In this document: positions 51,986 through 61,476 of the stretch, piece by piece
Layout: each line of letters starts with the position of its first letter
How positions within the stretch are numbered: the stretch's first letter is position 1
DNA from: Frisingicoccus sp009929615
Lineage (GTDB): Bacteria > Bacillota > Clostridia > Lachnospirales > Lachnospiraceae
Direction: 5' to 3'
Length of the DNA: 64,000 bases
Assembly: GCA_028692275.1 (NCBI GenBank)
Contig: JAQUXR010000001.1
Coordinates: 124,001-188,000, forward strand
Notes under the pieces: generated by a model
What the model saw: the letters and a program-made list of their open reading frames with translations, nothing else
What the model was told of the DNA's origin: nothing
Databases searched by the model: none
Translations under genes and position numbers: made by a program

Positions 51986-54007
51986 TTATCTATCAAAATA
52001 TTGCAATACAACATTTTTGTTTTCTTTAGTTACGTCCAATGGAAACGGTATCCATTTCCCATCATAAAGATTATTATCTTCACTCAACTGAAAAGTTGTT
52101 TCAAAAACCGTATCTCCGACTTTGTCCGACGGTCTACTGCTAAAAACCATATAATAACCTATGTTTTTACTATTAATTTCTTCAAGAATTGTCTCTGTAT
52201 ATGGGAAAACCTCTGCTCCCCTCATTGCTCTGAGTGCTAGAAAGTAGAATTTCATATCTTCTTTTGGTATAACGACACAGCTATTTGCTTCCACATGCTC
52301 TGCCACTTTCTCCAAGGCTTCCCATGTAACCCTTGTATCATCCTTATTAACCAGAAGCATTTTCTCATAAGGAGCTAAAATCACCAGACTTATCAGCCCC
52401 ATCGCATATACTGCCCATTTGGACAGCCGGTCTAATGTCACCGCCGAAAACAAAATCACTACAGAAACATAAGGTGCCAGATATCTGCCATAATAATAGT
52501 AATAGGCAATATCCTTTCGCATCACACAGCTATATATAATAATGCAGTATATAAATAAAACTGCAATTATTGACTTCTTTGTACCTTCAAAAATCTTTTT
52601 TGTAAATAAAACAGCCAGAATCCCCCCTACTGCCGGGAGCAAAATTCCAACTACCAGACCATAGCCTGTCAGACTCAAATGTTTAAAGGTATTTATTCCA
52701 CCTTGGTAAACCTCTCGTCGTGTCATAATAATATATCCTTGAAAAAGAACGCCAACAATCAGACATATCCGAATCGCCACAACTTTAAATCGATTACAAA
52801 CTTCTATCAGTTTATTAAAATATTTCTTGATTAAAAATAAAACCATACAAAGAGCATATACTATTCCACTGGCCATCCATAACACCCAGGCCACATTTAC
52901 CTGACTCACTCCCGGTAATAACTGATATATAGGCAGTAAATTATACGTAAAGGAATAGGTTCCTGCAATCATCATTGTCACTGTTATACCAGCTATAAAA
53001 GCTGTATTAGCAAGAACTGCTGCCACCAAATAACGTATGTCTTTTTGATATACATACAGCCCCATGTACAACATCAATATCATCGGAATCATAGTATAAA
53101 TTGTTATATGGAAAAAGCAAAATGCTGTCACCGGTATCAGTGACAAATAAATATGCTCTTTTTTCATAGTCATTATAAAATATATAAACCCTAAAATCAG
53201 GCAAACCAATTCAATTTCTGTAAGTGCTGATTTAGATACCCACAAAATCAATGGAGAAATCGCAAATAAAAGTGTCCCTACAATTTTAAGAGCTTTTTTC
53301 ACTTTCAAATCATCCAGTATAAAGAACACGAGAAATACCGAACAAATGTAAAATAATGTCTGGATACTAGACATATGACTTATCCCTAAAAGCTTTCCAG
53401 ATAAAGCCAAAAGTGCCGGAAATGTCGGAATTCCATGAAACACCGCTGATACATCGCTTATTTCCTGTTGCCCCGATGAAAAAGGTAGTGAAGTATCATA
53501 ATTATATAATCCAATAAGGTCATCTTTCATGGCCGTAGCATAATCTGCCTTTGCCATTTCACTATCCAGTAATGCATACTCTTTAAAATCCTGCTGGATA
53601 TCTGTATACCCATAAATAAAAGATATGGCCTGAGTTTGATAGACACCCTCATCCTGGCCCATGCCGAAATATTCATATTTTGTCAAAACGAATGGCAACG
53701 CACATACAATAATCAAAACAGGTATCAAATATTGTTTTATGTCCCACATCATTTCGACTACTGTATGTTTGAAAACCACAAAAAAAACATTTATTACAAC
53801 GGTTACCAAAAACACAACTGTCAATGTTCTGTTAATCGAAAATACATCTGCCCAGAAACAAAGACCACTGAAAATAATATATAAGGAAAAATAAATGAGG
53901 GCTGTCAACACGCACAGTTTAACAATATTCTCTTTTTTTAAGATGAAAGCACACAGTATTCCCGTTGAAAGAATCCCTGCCGCCAATAACAATGCACAGA
54001 TTTGCAT
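51986..54007 (-). CDS. multi-pass membrane protein, putative GT-C glycosyltransferase
   Basis: The 673-residue product has about thirteen hydrophobic helices over residues 1-560. Acidic residues in the first external loop (YEYFGMGQDEGVYQTQ, about 110-125) match the GT-C expectation, followed by an external C-terminal domain of about 110 residues. It lies 9 bases after a GT2 gene of the polyprenyl-phosphate glucosyltransferase type, which could provide its lipid-linked donor. It is not assigned to a named family with certainty. Confidence 0.72.
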   Translation of the reverse strand: MQICALLLAAGILSTGILCAFILKKENIVKLCVLTALIYFSLYIIFSGLCFWADVFSINRTLTVVFLVTVVINVFFVVFKHTVVEMMWDIKQYLIPVLIIVCALPFVLTKYEYFGMGQDEGVYQTQAISFIYGYTDIQQDFKEYALLDSEMAKADYATAMKDDLIGLYNYDTSLPFSSGQQEISDVSAVFHGIPTFPALLALSGKLLGISHMSSIQTLFYICSVFLVFFILDDLKVKKALKIVGTLLFAISPLILWVSKSALTEIELVCLILGFIYFIMTMKKEHIYLSLIPVTAFCFFHITIYTMIPMILMLYMGLYVYQKDIRYLVAAVLANTAFIAGITVTMMIAGTYSFTYNLLPIYQLLPGVSQVNVAWVLWMASGIVYALCMVLFLIKKYFNKLIEVCNRFKVVAIRICLIVGVLFQGYIIMTRREVYQGGINTFKHLSLTGYGLVVGILLPAVGGILAVLFTKKIFEGTKKSIIAVLFIYCIIIYSCVMRKDIAYYYYYGRYLAPYVSVVILFSAVTLDRLSKWAVYAMGLISLVILAPYEKMLLVNKDDTRVTWEALEKVAEHVEANSCVVIPKEDMKFYFLALRAMRGAEVFPYTETILEEINSKNIGYYMVFSSRPSDKVGDTVFETTFQLSEDNNLYDGKWIPFPLDVTKENKNVVLQYFDR

Positions 54008-54016
54008 ATCTTAACC

Positions 54017-54754
54017 TCATTTTTTTTGATAGTATTTTTTTATATTTGCACGATAAAATATAGCAAAAGTATCTTTAAACACTTTGAAAATATCCTTTAG
54101 CCTAATTCTTCCCATCTTGTTTCCTCGTTGAAAGACAAGACGTACTGGCATTTCTTTAATCGTACATCCTCTACAATTAAGTGCAACGAGAATTTCTATA
54201 TCGTAGGCATAGCCTTCTGTCTGAATCAAAGAAATAATAGACTTTAATGCCTCTGCTTTAAAAACCTTTAGCCCTGTTTGAGTGTCTTTAACTTTCAAAT
54301 GAAACAGACCCCGAAGCATGCAGTAATATCCTGTACTGATAACTCTCCGTACCAAAGGGTATTCGAGTTCTGAATCCTTATGCATCTTCGAACCTATAAT
54401 AACATCCGCTTCGTCTGCTGCAATACTTTTTACATAGTCCTCCAGCTGGTCTGGTGGCAAATCCAAATCCGAATCCAAAAAAGCAATATAATCTCCAGAT
54501 GCTTTCATTACTCCCACTCGAATAGCATGGCCTTTACCCTTGTTTTTTTTATAACTTACTGGATGTACATGTTCGTCAATCTCTTTACATCGTATCATTT
54601 CCTCCCTGGTATTATCCAAACTGCCATCGTTAACTGCAATAATCTCATAATTTTCCAAAAATCCTGATAGGATGTTTGAAACCTCCAGCAAATTTTTATA
54701 TATGTTCTTGCCTTCATTGAACGCAGGCATAACCACTGACAACTTCTTATCCAT
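54017..54754 (-). CDS. polyprenyl-phosphate glycosyltransferase-like GT2 (ALG5/DPM1 type)
   Basis: The 245-residue enzyme opens KLSVVMPAFNEGKNIYKNL and has IIAVNDGSLDNTREEM, NKGKGHAIRVGVMKASGDY, the DxD motif FLDSDLDLPPDQLEDYVK and VKDTQTGLKVFKAEAL, all of this GT2 subgroup. It has no long C-terminal membrane domain. ATG 54754 has GGGGAG 9 bases upstream; another ATG seven codons earlier overlaps the previous gene and has a weaker site. It should make a lipid-linked sugar for the GT-C-like protein encoded next. Confidence 0.87.
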   Translation of the reverse strand: MDKKLSVVMPAFNEGKNIYKNLLEVSNILSGFLENYEIIAVNDGSLDNTREEMIRCKEIDEHVHPVSYKKNKGKGHAIRVGVMKASGDYIAFLDSDLDLPPDQLEDYVKSIAADEADVIIGSKMHKDSELEYPLVRRVISTGYYCMLRGLFHLKVKDTQTGLKVFKAEALKSIISLIQTEGYAYDIEILVALNCRGCTIKEMPVRLVFQRGNKMGRIRLKDIFKVFKDTFAIFYRANIKKYYQKK

Positions 54755-54771
54755 AACAGTTTTCTCCCCTA

Positions 54772-56445
54772 TCATTCACCGATTCCAACAATGAACCCAT
54801 CAATATGATATATTTTCAAATCATACTCTGATGCTCTTTCTTCTGTATCCAAAATATAAACATATTTATTTCCATTCTTATTTAAAAGAGAATATGCATA
54901 ATCATTATCTAAGAGATTCAAACGATCTTCATCTGCTCTTGCCACTGGAAAATAATTTACTACCAGCCCATGATCCACAGCAAAATTCCCCATCTCATAT
55001 GCTGCCCGAATGCCATATGTTACTTTAATATAATTATGTGGCATTACAACTATGCCTTCTTTACCTGCGATTATTGTTTCCCACTCTTTGGACTGCATTG
55101 AATCAAACTGCTTTTCTGCATTGGTAAGATTTTTTCTCGTCCTAATTAATGGTTGCATATCCGCAATTTGAGCCATTAAAGCGAGCCCTATTATGATTCC
55201 AGCCGCTATTGGCTTTAAATATCTGCAGACAATCATGATAGAAAAAATCATGAGAATATATCCAACACACCATATAAAGCGTCCTGATGCTCTAAATATC
55301 GATAATAATTTGATGATAAAATCCGGATATTCTATCTCAAAAATAACCTTTGTCCCAAAAACAATTTTCGGACTCCATGCCAATATAAAACTAATTGTAA
55401 TAACAATAGTCATACTTATAACAAAAGCCGCTTTTTCACGCAAAGTTTCTGATTTTTCTTTTTTCCACAATCTCCATATCTTATAAACAATACTCGTTGC
55501 CGTTGCCACCCCCAAAAGAAAGATTATCCCAAATCCTAAATAGCCAAACCCCTCATGCTGTTCTGGAAACCTCGGGAGTGCAGGCAAATAGGGGGAGCAT
55601 TTATCCCCATTAAAAAGGCTGTTAATATTGGCACTGTAAAGCCCCAAGCCTAGTTCCTGAAGAGCTGCCGTTTTTTCAAAAGCCCCCACCCCATAAAGAA
55701 CAACAAGGTCAATACCCACAACCAATGGTGCAAAAAGCAAGTCCTCCTTCCACCCTTCGTTTGTTATTAAATCCTGAAGACAAAATCCAAACATGAAAAT
55801 CATAATCATTGGCACAAAATAAATATGTACTAGTGAGCCAATTATTAATAAACTTCCCCAAGCATATACTTTTTTCTTAAATGTAGAAAACCACGGACGA
55901 TATATCCATATAGCAAGTGCCATCAAAATAATCCAATGTCCCGCCAATGCGGTATGGCTATACATCCGTTGAAAAATATACGGTGAAAAGCACATAATTC
56001 CTGCACCAATATAGCAGAGCCATTGGTTTCTTGTTGCCTTCCGTATAATAAGTGCTGAGATACCACCCATCAAAAAATAAGATAAACATCCCCAGATTCC
56101 AAAATACTGAAAAGTGCCCGGTAATATAGGTGAAATCAGCTTAAAAAAGATTGCAAATATCGGAATAGAGTCTGTAAAAACAATATTGGTCCTCATCGGT
56201 GTAAGCATACCGTCTATCTGCCCGACCGGTATATGCCAATCTGATGCCCGGTAAAATTTCCAACCAATATAGTGCTGACTGATATCCTCTCCAGATAGTA
56301 GCCATTGATCGTAAGTGACATCCAAAACTTTCCATGAATAGCAAAGTAAAAAAACAGCAATTCCAATAATTCCACCTATTAAAAAAAGTTTCTTGATATC
56401 TTTCTTTGTTATGCTGTTGTATATGGTATCTGCACAGTTATTCAT
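54772..56445 (-). CDS. DUF6311-type multi-pass membrane protein
   Basis: The 557-residue protein has about eleven hydrophobic helices. Early on it carries GEDISQHYIGWKFYRASDWH and PVGQIDGMLTPMRTNIV (about 50-90), a pattern I associate with DUF6311 proteins of glycan clusters. An external C-terminal part of about 110 residues follows. The acidic early loop suggests a GT-C-like fold. Function is unproven; polymerase or side-chain transferase are candidates. It shares one base with the GT4 gene before it. Confidence 0.7.
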   Translation of the reverse strand: MNNCADTIYNSITKKDIKKLFLIGGIIGIAVFLLCYSWKVLDVTYDQWLLSGEDISQHYIGWKFYRASDWHIPVGQIDGMLTPMRTNIVFTDSIPIFAIFFKLISPILPGTFQYFGIWGCLSYFLMGGISALIIRKATRNQWLCYIGAGIMCFSPYIFQRMYSHTALAGHWIILMALAIWIYRPWFSTFKKKVYAWGSLLIIGSLVHIYFVPMIMIFMFGFCLQDLITNEGWKEDLLFAPLVVGIDLVVLYGVGAFEKTAALQELGLGLYSANINSLFNGDKCSPYLPALPRFPEQHEGFGYLGFGIIFLLGVATATSIVYKIWRLWKKEKSETLREKAAFVISMTIVITISFILAWSPKIVFGTKVIFEIEYPDFIIKLLSIFRASGRFIWCVGYILMIFSIMIVCRYLKPIAAGIIIGLALMAQIADMQPLIRTRKNLTNAEKQFDSMQSKEWETIIAGKEGIVVMPHNYIKVTYGIRAAYEMGNFAVDHGLVVNYFPVARADEDRLNLLDNDYAYSLLNKNGNKYVYILDTEERASEYDLKIYHIDGFIVGIGE

Positions 56446-57629
56446 TATCCATTCAGCCCCTCAAAAAACTCTCTATACTTCCGTGTTACAATATCCCAGT
56501 CGAAATTCTCGAGCACGAACTTTCGTCCATTCTCTCCCATGGCATCTGCTGTTTCCGGATGCTCCAGATAGTAGTTTACCTGGCCTTCAAATTCAAAATA
56601 ATTATTGAAGTAAAAGCCCCCCTGGGATGCTACTGCAAAGTGTTTGGTTACATCACAGCCCTCATGGACCATGACCGGTCTTTTACAGAGCCAACTCTCC
56701 ATAATAACAAACGAAAAACTTTCATGCTTTGATGGCTGACACAGTGTCAACGCAGCCCCATAAGCATCATATTTATCCTGGATAGATACAAAACCCAGGT
56801 CATAAACCTCGCCCTGAAGAGACTGGGGGATATTCACTTCCCCACCACCAATCAGAACAAGTTTTAAATCACCTTTATTTCTTTTCTTATACTCCTGAAA
56901 ATACCGAATCAATGTGTAAATATTCTTGCCCACATCTTTTCGTCCGGCATAGAGTATAAAGGGTTCCTGAATATCGAATTTGGCACGGAATCTTTCGCCA
57001 TCACAGGTCAGAGACGTATCCAGTCCCAGCCCCGGTGTAATCAGCTTCTGATTTGTTGTATCATAGACCCGTTCTGTCAGGATTCGCTCCGGTTCCGCAT
57101 TAAAAATCATTCCACGGATATTTGAAAAAGCTTCTTTAAAGATATTCATATAAATATAGGCTTCTTCATGGAAACAGGGAATCATAACCGCCTTTTCCGG
57201 GAAAAGCTTACACATATAATAAACAGGTCCAAACATATAAGGAATGCCCACAAAGCAGTGATACTCATCTTTATGTTTCTCCATATATTTATACATATCC
57301 GGACTGTTAATCATCTCTCTGGCAAAGGTTTCTTCCTCCTCGGGAGTCAGCCTTTCATTATCCATCAGCTTGATATTTACCCGATTAAAAGCCTCCACAT
57401 CCCTTTTACGCACTTTAAACCGACGCACAGGGATTCCCTGCTCTACCGTCAGTCCTGCTTTATGATAATTTTCATTCCAATCACTCATAAACTCTTTAAC
57501 ACAGGTTGAGAGTATCTCAACCTCAACACCTGCCTGATGCAGATGCTGGGTAACACCGCGAAGAGCCATTTCCGCACCGCCGGGAATCTTCTCGCCATGC
57601 CACGGCACTACAAATCCTATTTTTTTCAT
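56445..57629 (-). CDS. family 4 glycosyltransferase
   Basis: The 394-residue GT-B enzyme opens IGFVVPWHGEKIPGGAEMAL. Its donor domain has ILYAGRKDVGKNIYTLIRYF, LVLIGGGEVNIPQ and CQPSKHESFSFVIMESWLC, containing the E-x7-E pair. It is a paralogue of the enzyme at 58707-59894 (same GGAE opening, similar ends), suggesting duplicated transferases for related linkages. It overlaps the gene before it by 4 bases. Confidence 0.92.
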   Translation of the reverse strand: MKKIGFVVPWHGEKIPGGAEMALRGVTQHLHQAGVEVEILSTCVKEFMSDWNENYHKAGLTVEQGIPVRRFKVRKRDVEAFNRVNIKLMDNERLTPEEEETFAREMINSPDMYKYMEKHKDEYHCFVGIPYMFGPVYYMCKLFPEKAVMIPCFHEEAYIYMNIFKEAFSNIRGMIFNAEPERILTERVYDTTNQKLITPGLGLDTSLTCDGERFRAKFDIQEPFILYAGRKDVGKNIYTLIRYFQEYKKRNKGDLKLVLIGGGEVNIPQSLQGEVYDLGFVSIQDKYDAYGAALTLCQPSKHESFSFVIMESWLCKRPVMVHEGCDVTKHFAVASQGGFYFNNYFEFEGQVNYYLEHPETADAMGENGRKFVLENFDWDIVTRKYREFFEGLNG

Positions 57630-58705
57630 TTCATATCACCCTCTGTAAAAGCCTGAATTGCTTTTAAAAACTGTGCTTTAATCACATCATGCCGAAAAGC
57701 TTTCAATCGTTCCCGCTGTCCAGCAATCAGCTGTTTCTGAAATTCTTTATTCTCAACAATCAGGTTAATGGCTTCGCCGACAACCCGGGACTCTTTCGTC
57801 GGAAGCAATAAGCCCGCTCCACCCAAGGTTTCTCCAACGGCACAGCTGTCATAGGCAATCACCGGCACATCAAAAAACATAGCTTCCACCAGCGGTACAC
57901 AAAAACCTTCGTGTTCACTCAGACATAAAAAGACATCTGCGATTTTGTAGTAAGCCAATATCTCATCAAATCGGATATGACCCGTAAATACAACATCCTC
58001 CACACCAAGCCGTTCAATATACCGGCTTAACTTTGGATAATAACCCGGTGTCATTAAATGGTTGCCAACTAAAATCAATCGGGATTTTGGATTAATATTT
58101 TTCTTATAATAAGCAAAGGCCGCTATCAGGTCCTCCTGCTTTTTATTTGGTGCCACCCGTCCTGTGAAGACAATATTCACATAGTCGTCATCCTCATATT
58201 CCTTTAACACCTTGGCACTTGGTGCCTTCTTATAATCATCAAAGGCAATCAGTATCGGAAGGACCTCTATATCACAGGTATAGCCCATCTCTATAAGTTC
58301 CTGTTTGTTAAATTCAGAATCTGCAAAACAGAAATCCGCCTTTGTTCTCAAATACTTTGTTGCACGTAAGCCGCTGGCACAGATGTCTTCCATATTTTTA
58401 TCGTAAAATTCAAAAAATTCCGGTGGCGTTACATTGTGGTACATAATTATTTTTTTGCAGTTGTACTCTGATAATTCATAATTCATATCACTTCCGGTGG
58501 AAAGATGATAAATAATCACATCATCCTCACGGCACTCATATTCCTCCGCAGGCACAACTAAAGGATTATGTATACGTTCATCAATAAATCCCGCATATAT
58601 TTTTGTATCATAGCCATTTGCCTCTAAAGTATCCCCCAGGGTCAATGTATCATTCCCTATGGCATCACCATATGCCAGCGTTGGCAGCATCTGAATAACT
58701 CTCAT
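57626..58705 (-). CDS. family 4 glycosyltransferase
   Basis: The 359-residue enzyme opens MRVIQMLPTLAYGDAIGN and has VIIYHLSTGSDMN, ADSEFNKQELIEMGY, IVFTGRVAPNKKQEDLIAAF and the donor motif FLCLSEHEGFCVPLVEAMF. ATG 58705 is preferred because GGAG precedes it by 9 bases; the upstream ATG lies inside the neighbouring gene. It lies between two related GT4 genes with overlapping or near-touching ends, so the three are translated together. Confidence 0.92.
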   Translation of the reverse strand: MRVIQMLPTLAYGDAIGNDTLTLGDTLEANGYDTKIYAGFIDERIHNPLVVPAEEYECREDDVIIYHLSTGSDMNYELSEYNCKKIIMYHNVTPPEFFEFYDKNMEDICASGLRATKYLRTKADFCFADSEFNKQELIEMGYTCDIEVLPILIAFDDYKKAPSAKVLKEYEDDDYVNIVFTGRVAPNKKQEDLIAAFAYYKKNINPKSRLILVGNHLMTPGYYPKLSRYIERLGVEDVVFTGHIRFDEILAYYKIADVFLCLSEHEGFCVPLVEAMFFDVPVIAYDSCAVGETLGGAGLLLPTKESRVVGEAINLIVENKEFQKQLIAGQRERLKAFRHDVIKAQFLKAIQAFTEGDMK

Positions 58706-58706
58706 G

Positions 58707-59894
58707 TTAATCCACTCCATTTTCGGTTACATACTCGATTAAATATCTTAATTTATCTACAATAACCTTCCATTGATAATTCTGCTCCACATATACAGCA
58801 CCATTTTCACCCATTTTCCGGGATATGTCCGGATGCTCAAGCATATATTGCAGATATTCTATAAACTCCTGCTGGTTGTTATAATAGAAGCCGCCGTCAC
58901 TTTTCATGCAATGGGCTTTTAAAACCTCGCAGAAGCCATTGACAAGTACGGGAACTTTCTGGGTAAATGCTTCCAGTACGACCATGGAAAGACTTTCGTA
59001 CTTAGATGGCAGAACCAGTGCTTTCGCTCCTGAAATACCGTCAAACTTATCTTCATCATTGACAAATCCAAGGGATACGATATCTTCCCGTTCCGGAACC
59101 GGAATTTCTTCCTTACCCATGAGAACAAGCTTTAAATCCGATGGATATTTATTTTTAAATGCCACAAAATCGTTAAACAGCTCGTGGCAGTTTTTTCCTA
59201 TATCAATTCTTCCAACATAAACAACATATTGGTCGAGACCATATTTTTCTTTAAATCTTTCAGCATTGACATCGGTTGGCACATCAACGCCCACCCCGCC
59301 AATCTCACTTTTTGCCACATGATTATAAAACTTTTTATGAATCATCCGGCGTTCTTCTTCTGTATTATATAAAAAGGCCTTTGCCTTTCGAAAAACATTT
59401 TCAAAAATCCTCAGACGCAGATAAGGTTCATCATGGGCTGTCGGTATAACAATGGCCTTTTCTGCCACTTCCCGAACCCCCATAACCGTTGGATAATAAA
59501 GGTAAGTAAAAAAGATAAAGGCATCATAGTCGTCCTTATGTTCTTTTAAATAGGCTGTCAGTTCAGGTACCATAGGTCCCTGTTCATCTACCCAGTTCTG
59601 TTCTTCCGCATTTGTAAGAACCACCCCTGTATCTAGATTCTCGGCCATCTTGTTGAATTTTTCGACATCACGTTCCTGGCTCACACCAAAGCGGTGTACC
59701 CGGATGCCATGGATATCTTCCTCATCGGATTCATAGACATCTGCCCAGGTGGTATAATCTACAGCCTTCGAAGTCAGCACATGCACCTCGGCGAATGGGC
59801 TTAAATGTTCCGCCAGCTGACGGCAATGCAATTCTGCTCCGCCGTTTACTTCCAGTCCGTATCTCTGCACAATAAAACAAACTTTACGTTCCAT
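58707..59894 (-). CDS. family 4 glycosyltransferase
   Basis: The 395-residue enzyme opens VCFIVQRYGLEVNGGAELHC. Its donor domain carries YVVYVGRIDIGKNCHELF, KLVLMGKEEIPVPE and ALVLPSKYESLSMVVLEAF with the E-x7-E pair. It is paralogous to the enzyme at 56445-57629. AGGAGG precedes the ATG. It is the first of three adjacent GT4 genes lying downstream of the coiled-coil protein, methyltransferase and ABC exporter genes, so it probably builds the polymer exported by Wzm/Wzt. Confidence 0.92.
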   Translation of the reverse strand: MERKVCFIVQRYGLEVNGGAELHCRQLAEHLSPFAEVHVLTSKAVDYTTWADVYESDEEDIHGIRVHRFGVSQERDVEKFNKMAENLDTGVVLTNAEEQNWVDEQGPMVPELTAYLKEHKDDYDAFIFFTYLYYPTVMGVREVAEKAIVIPTAHDEPYLRLRIFENVFRKAKAFLYNTEEERRMIHKKFYNHVAKSEIGGVGVDVPTDVNAERFKEKYGLDQYVVYVGRIDIGKNCHELFNDFVAFKNKYPSDLKLVLMGKEEIPVPEREDIVSLGFVNDEDKFDGISGAKALVLPSKYESLSMVVLEAFTQKVPVLVNGFCEVLKAHCMKSDGGFYYNNQQEFIEYLQYMLEHPDISRKMGENGAVYVEQNYQWKVIVDKLRYLIEYVTENGVD

Positions 59895-59909
59895 AGCCCC
59901 TCCTTCTGA

Positions 59910-60380
59910 TTATCTGCTTTCCAATGTTTCGATTCTTTTTTCCAGTTTATCAATCTTCGCTGCCATCTGTTCAATTAATTCTTCCTGTTTTTCCAAAAGG
60001 TCGTTTTTCTCCAGCGTGTAGGATTCCAGCTGAATTAATGCCTGAACAACATTGGCATTATACACATTCTGTGCATCTCTTAAAGGCAGAACCGTTGGGG
60101 CAATTAACTTTCTAATGCTCCGTTTAATAAAGGATTTTACACCACCCTTTGGAATCATCTGATAAAAGGGAATATTATGTCCCTGATTGGATGAAAAAAC
60201 GTAATGATGCAGTGTTGAATCTACATACTGGGTTTCCGCAACAAATCCGGCCTCGCATACTTTATCTGCCATCGCCTCATCAAAGCTCAGAGGTTTTTCA
60301 TCAACGCCGCGGTTTGCAATCCTTTCGCGGATTTCTTTCATAATCTCTTCAACATCAACAGGTGTTATCTGATTTTCCAT
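59910..60380 (-). CDS. small coiled-coil protein of unknown function
   Basis: The 156-residue protein has a conserved-looking N-terminus (VDVEEIMKEIRERIANRG), a middle basic stretch (GGVKSFIKRSIRKLI, about 80-94) and a C-terminal heptad-rich coiled coil (about 115-156, LLEKQEELIEQMAAKIDKLE). There is no signal peptide or membrane helix. I do not recognise a family. It lies 14 bases after the methyltransferase gene, which has its own coiled coil, so the two may associate. GGAGG precedes the ATG. Confidence 0.7.
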   Translation of the reverse strand: MENQITPVDVEEIMKEIRERIANRGVDEKPLSFDEAMADKVCEAGFVAETQYVDSTLHHYVFSSNQGHNIPFYQMIPKGGVKSFIKRSIRKLIAPTVLPLRDAQNVYNANVVQALIQLESYTLEKNDLLEKQEELIEQMAAKIDKLEKRIETLESR

Positions 60381-60394
60381 GATTATTCCTCCAT

Positions 60395-61474
60395 CTATTT
60401 TCTTCCGATAATTGCATAGTCCTGACTTCCAAAGAGGGTCTGGCTCACTTCCTGCATGGTTTTATTGAATCTTTCCAGATTTTCAATACCCTCGCCCTTC
60501 AGCTCAGGTATCTGTGCCGGATATTTACTGGATTCTGTAAATAGAATTTCCACATGTTCAAAGCCCACTTTATGCATAAAGTATTCCAGCGTCAATGGAT
60601 GGATTGGTTTATTGTGGGATGGGTCCATATAAAAAGCATGGGTGTAAATTGCTAATGACATCGGATTTGGTGTCTCTAAAATGATATATCCACCATCTTC
60701 CAGCTTTTCATAGGCAAGTTCACACAGCTTGACAATCTGATTGAATTTCAGATGTTCAATGAGCTGTCCCGCAAATATGCCACCCACTTTCTCCTGTCCC
60801 TCTAAATAGGCCAGTGCATCCGCCTCTTCCACCTTCAAGTCTTTCATTCTGCAATATTCGGCAAATTCGGTATAGAATTCAACACCTATGGCTTCGATAT
60901 CATTTTCCTTTAAAAGTTCAAGAAATTCTCCCCGTCCGCAGCCAAGGTCTAAAACATTCTTCCTGCCTTCAAAATATTTAATATACTGACGCTGAACTTC
61001 TTTGATTGTCTCTCTGGGACCACGAAAATGATTTTCGAAATCAAAGTAATCCACGCAGTCATACTCATTCTCGCCCTGTGACACTTCACCGGAAACCGGT
61101 GCATTTCCACTGCCTGCGGTGATGCGGTCAAATTTCAGAGACAAACTTCTGTTTTTGACTTCCTGCATATCACTTCGTTTATCCAGGTCATCCAGGCGAC
61201 GGTTATTATTTCGGATATTCTCTTCAATCTCCGGATTAATCTCCTGGCGCTGCTGCATATATTTATAAACTTCCCCAAGAGCTGTCTGTGCTCCCTTCAG
61301 GGCTTCGCTTTCAATCTCCAGCTTCTTCTGAAGTTCTGCACAGTTCTGCTCAAGTGCATTGATTTTCTCAGCCTGCTCCTGAGCCAATTGTATCTGTTCG
61401 TTCTCTCTCAACTGACGTTCTACAATATAGGTTCGTCCAAGCCGGTCAAAAATTCTTCTTGATAATCCAGCCAT
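60395..61474 (-). CDS. SAM-dependent methyltransferase with N-terminal coiled coil
   Basis: The 359-residue protein has a long N-terminal coiled coil (about 20-115, heptads rich in Glu/Gln/Leu). A class I methyltransferase domain follows, with motif I VLDLGCGRGEFLELL (about 190-204), IGVEFYTEFAEYC, the acidic GIFAGQLIEHL and ILETPNPMSLAIY. ATG 61474 follows GGGAGG at 8 bases; an earlier start overlaps the ABC gene. Next to Wzt it resembles chain-terminating methyltransferase systems of ABC-exported O antigens, where a coiled coil measures chain length. The substrate is inferred. Confidence 0.85.
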   Translation of the reverse strand: MAGLSRRIFDRLGRTYIVERQLRENEQIQLAQEQAEKINALEQNCAELQKKLEIESEALKGAQTALGEVYKYMQQRQEINPEIEENIRNNNRRLDDLDKRSDMQEVKNRSLSLKFDRITAGSGNAPVSGEVSQGENEYDCVDYFDFENHFRGPRETIKEVQRQYIKYFEGRKNVLDLGCGRGEFLELLKENDIEAIGVEFYTEFAEYCRMKDLKVEEADALAYLEGQEKVGGIFAGQLIEHLKFNQIVKLCELAYEKLEDGGYIILETPNPMSLAIYTHAFYMDPSHNKPIHPLTLEYFMHKVGFEHVEILFTESSKYPAQIPELKGEGIENLERFNKTMQEVSQTLFGSQDYAIIGRK

Positions 61475-61476
61475 TC

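Noticed and set aside
59910..60380. Phage or toxin role for the small coiled-coil protein
   Set aside because: There is no membrane helix, no signal peptide and no partner of that kind; its neighbours are all polysaccharide export genes.
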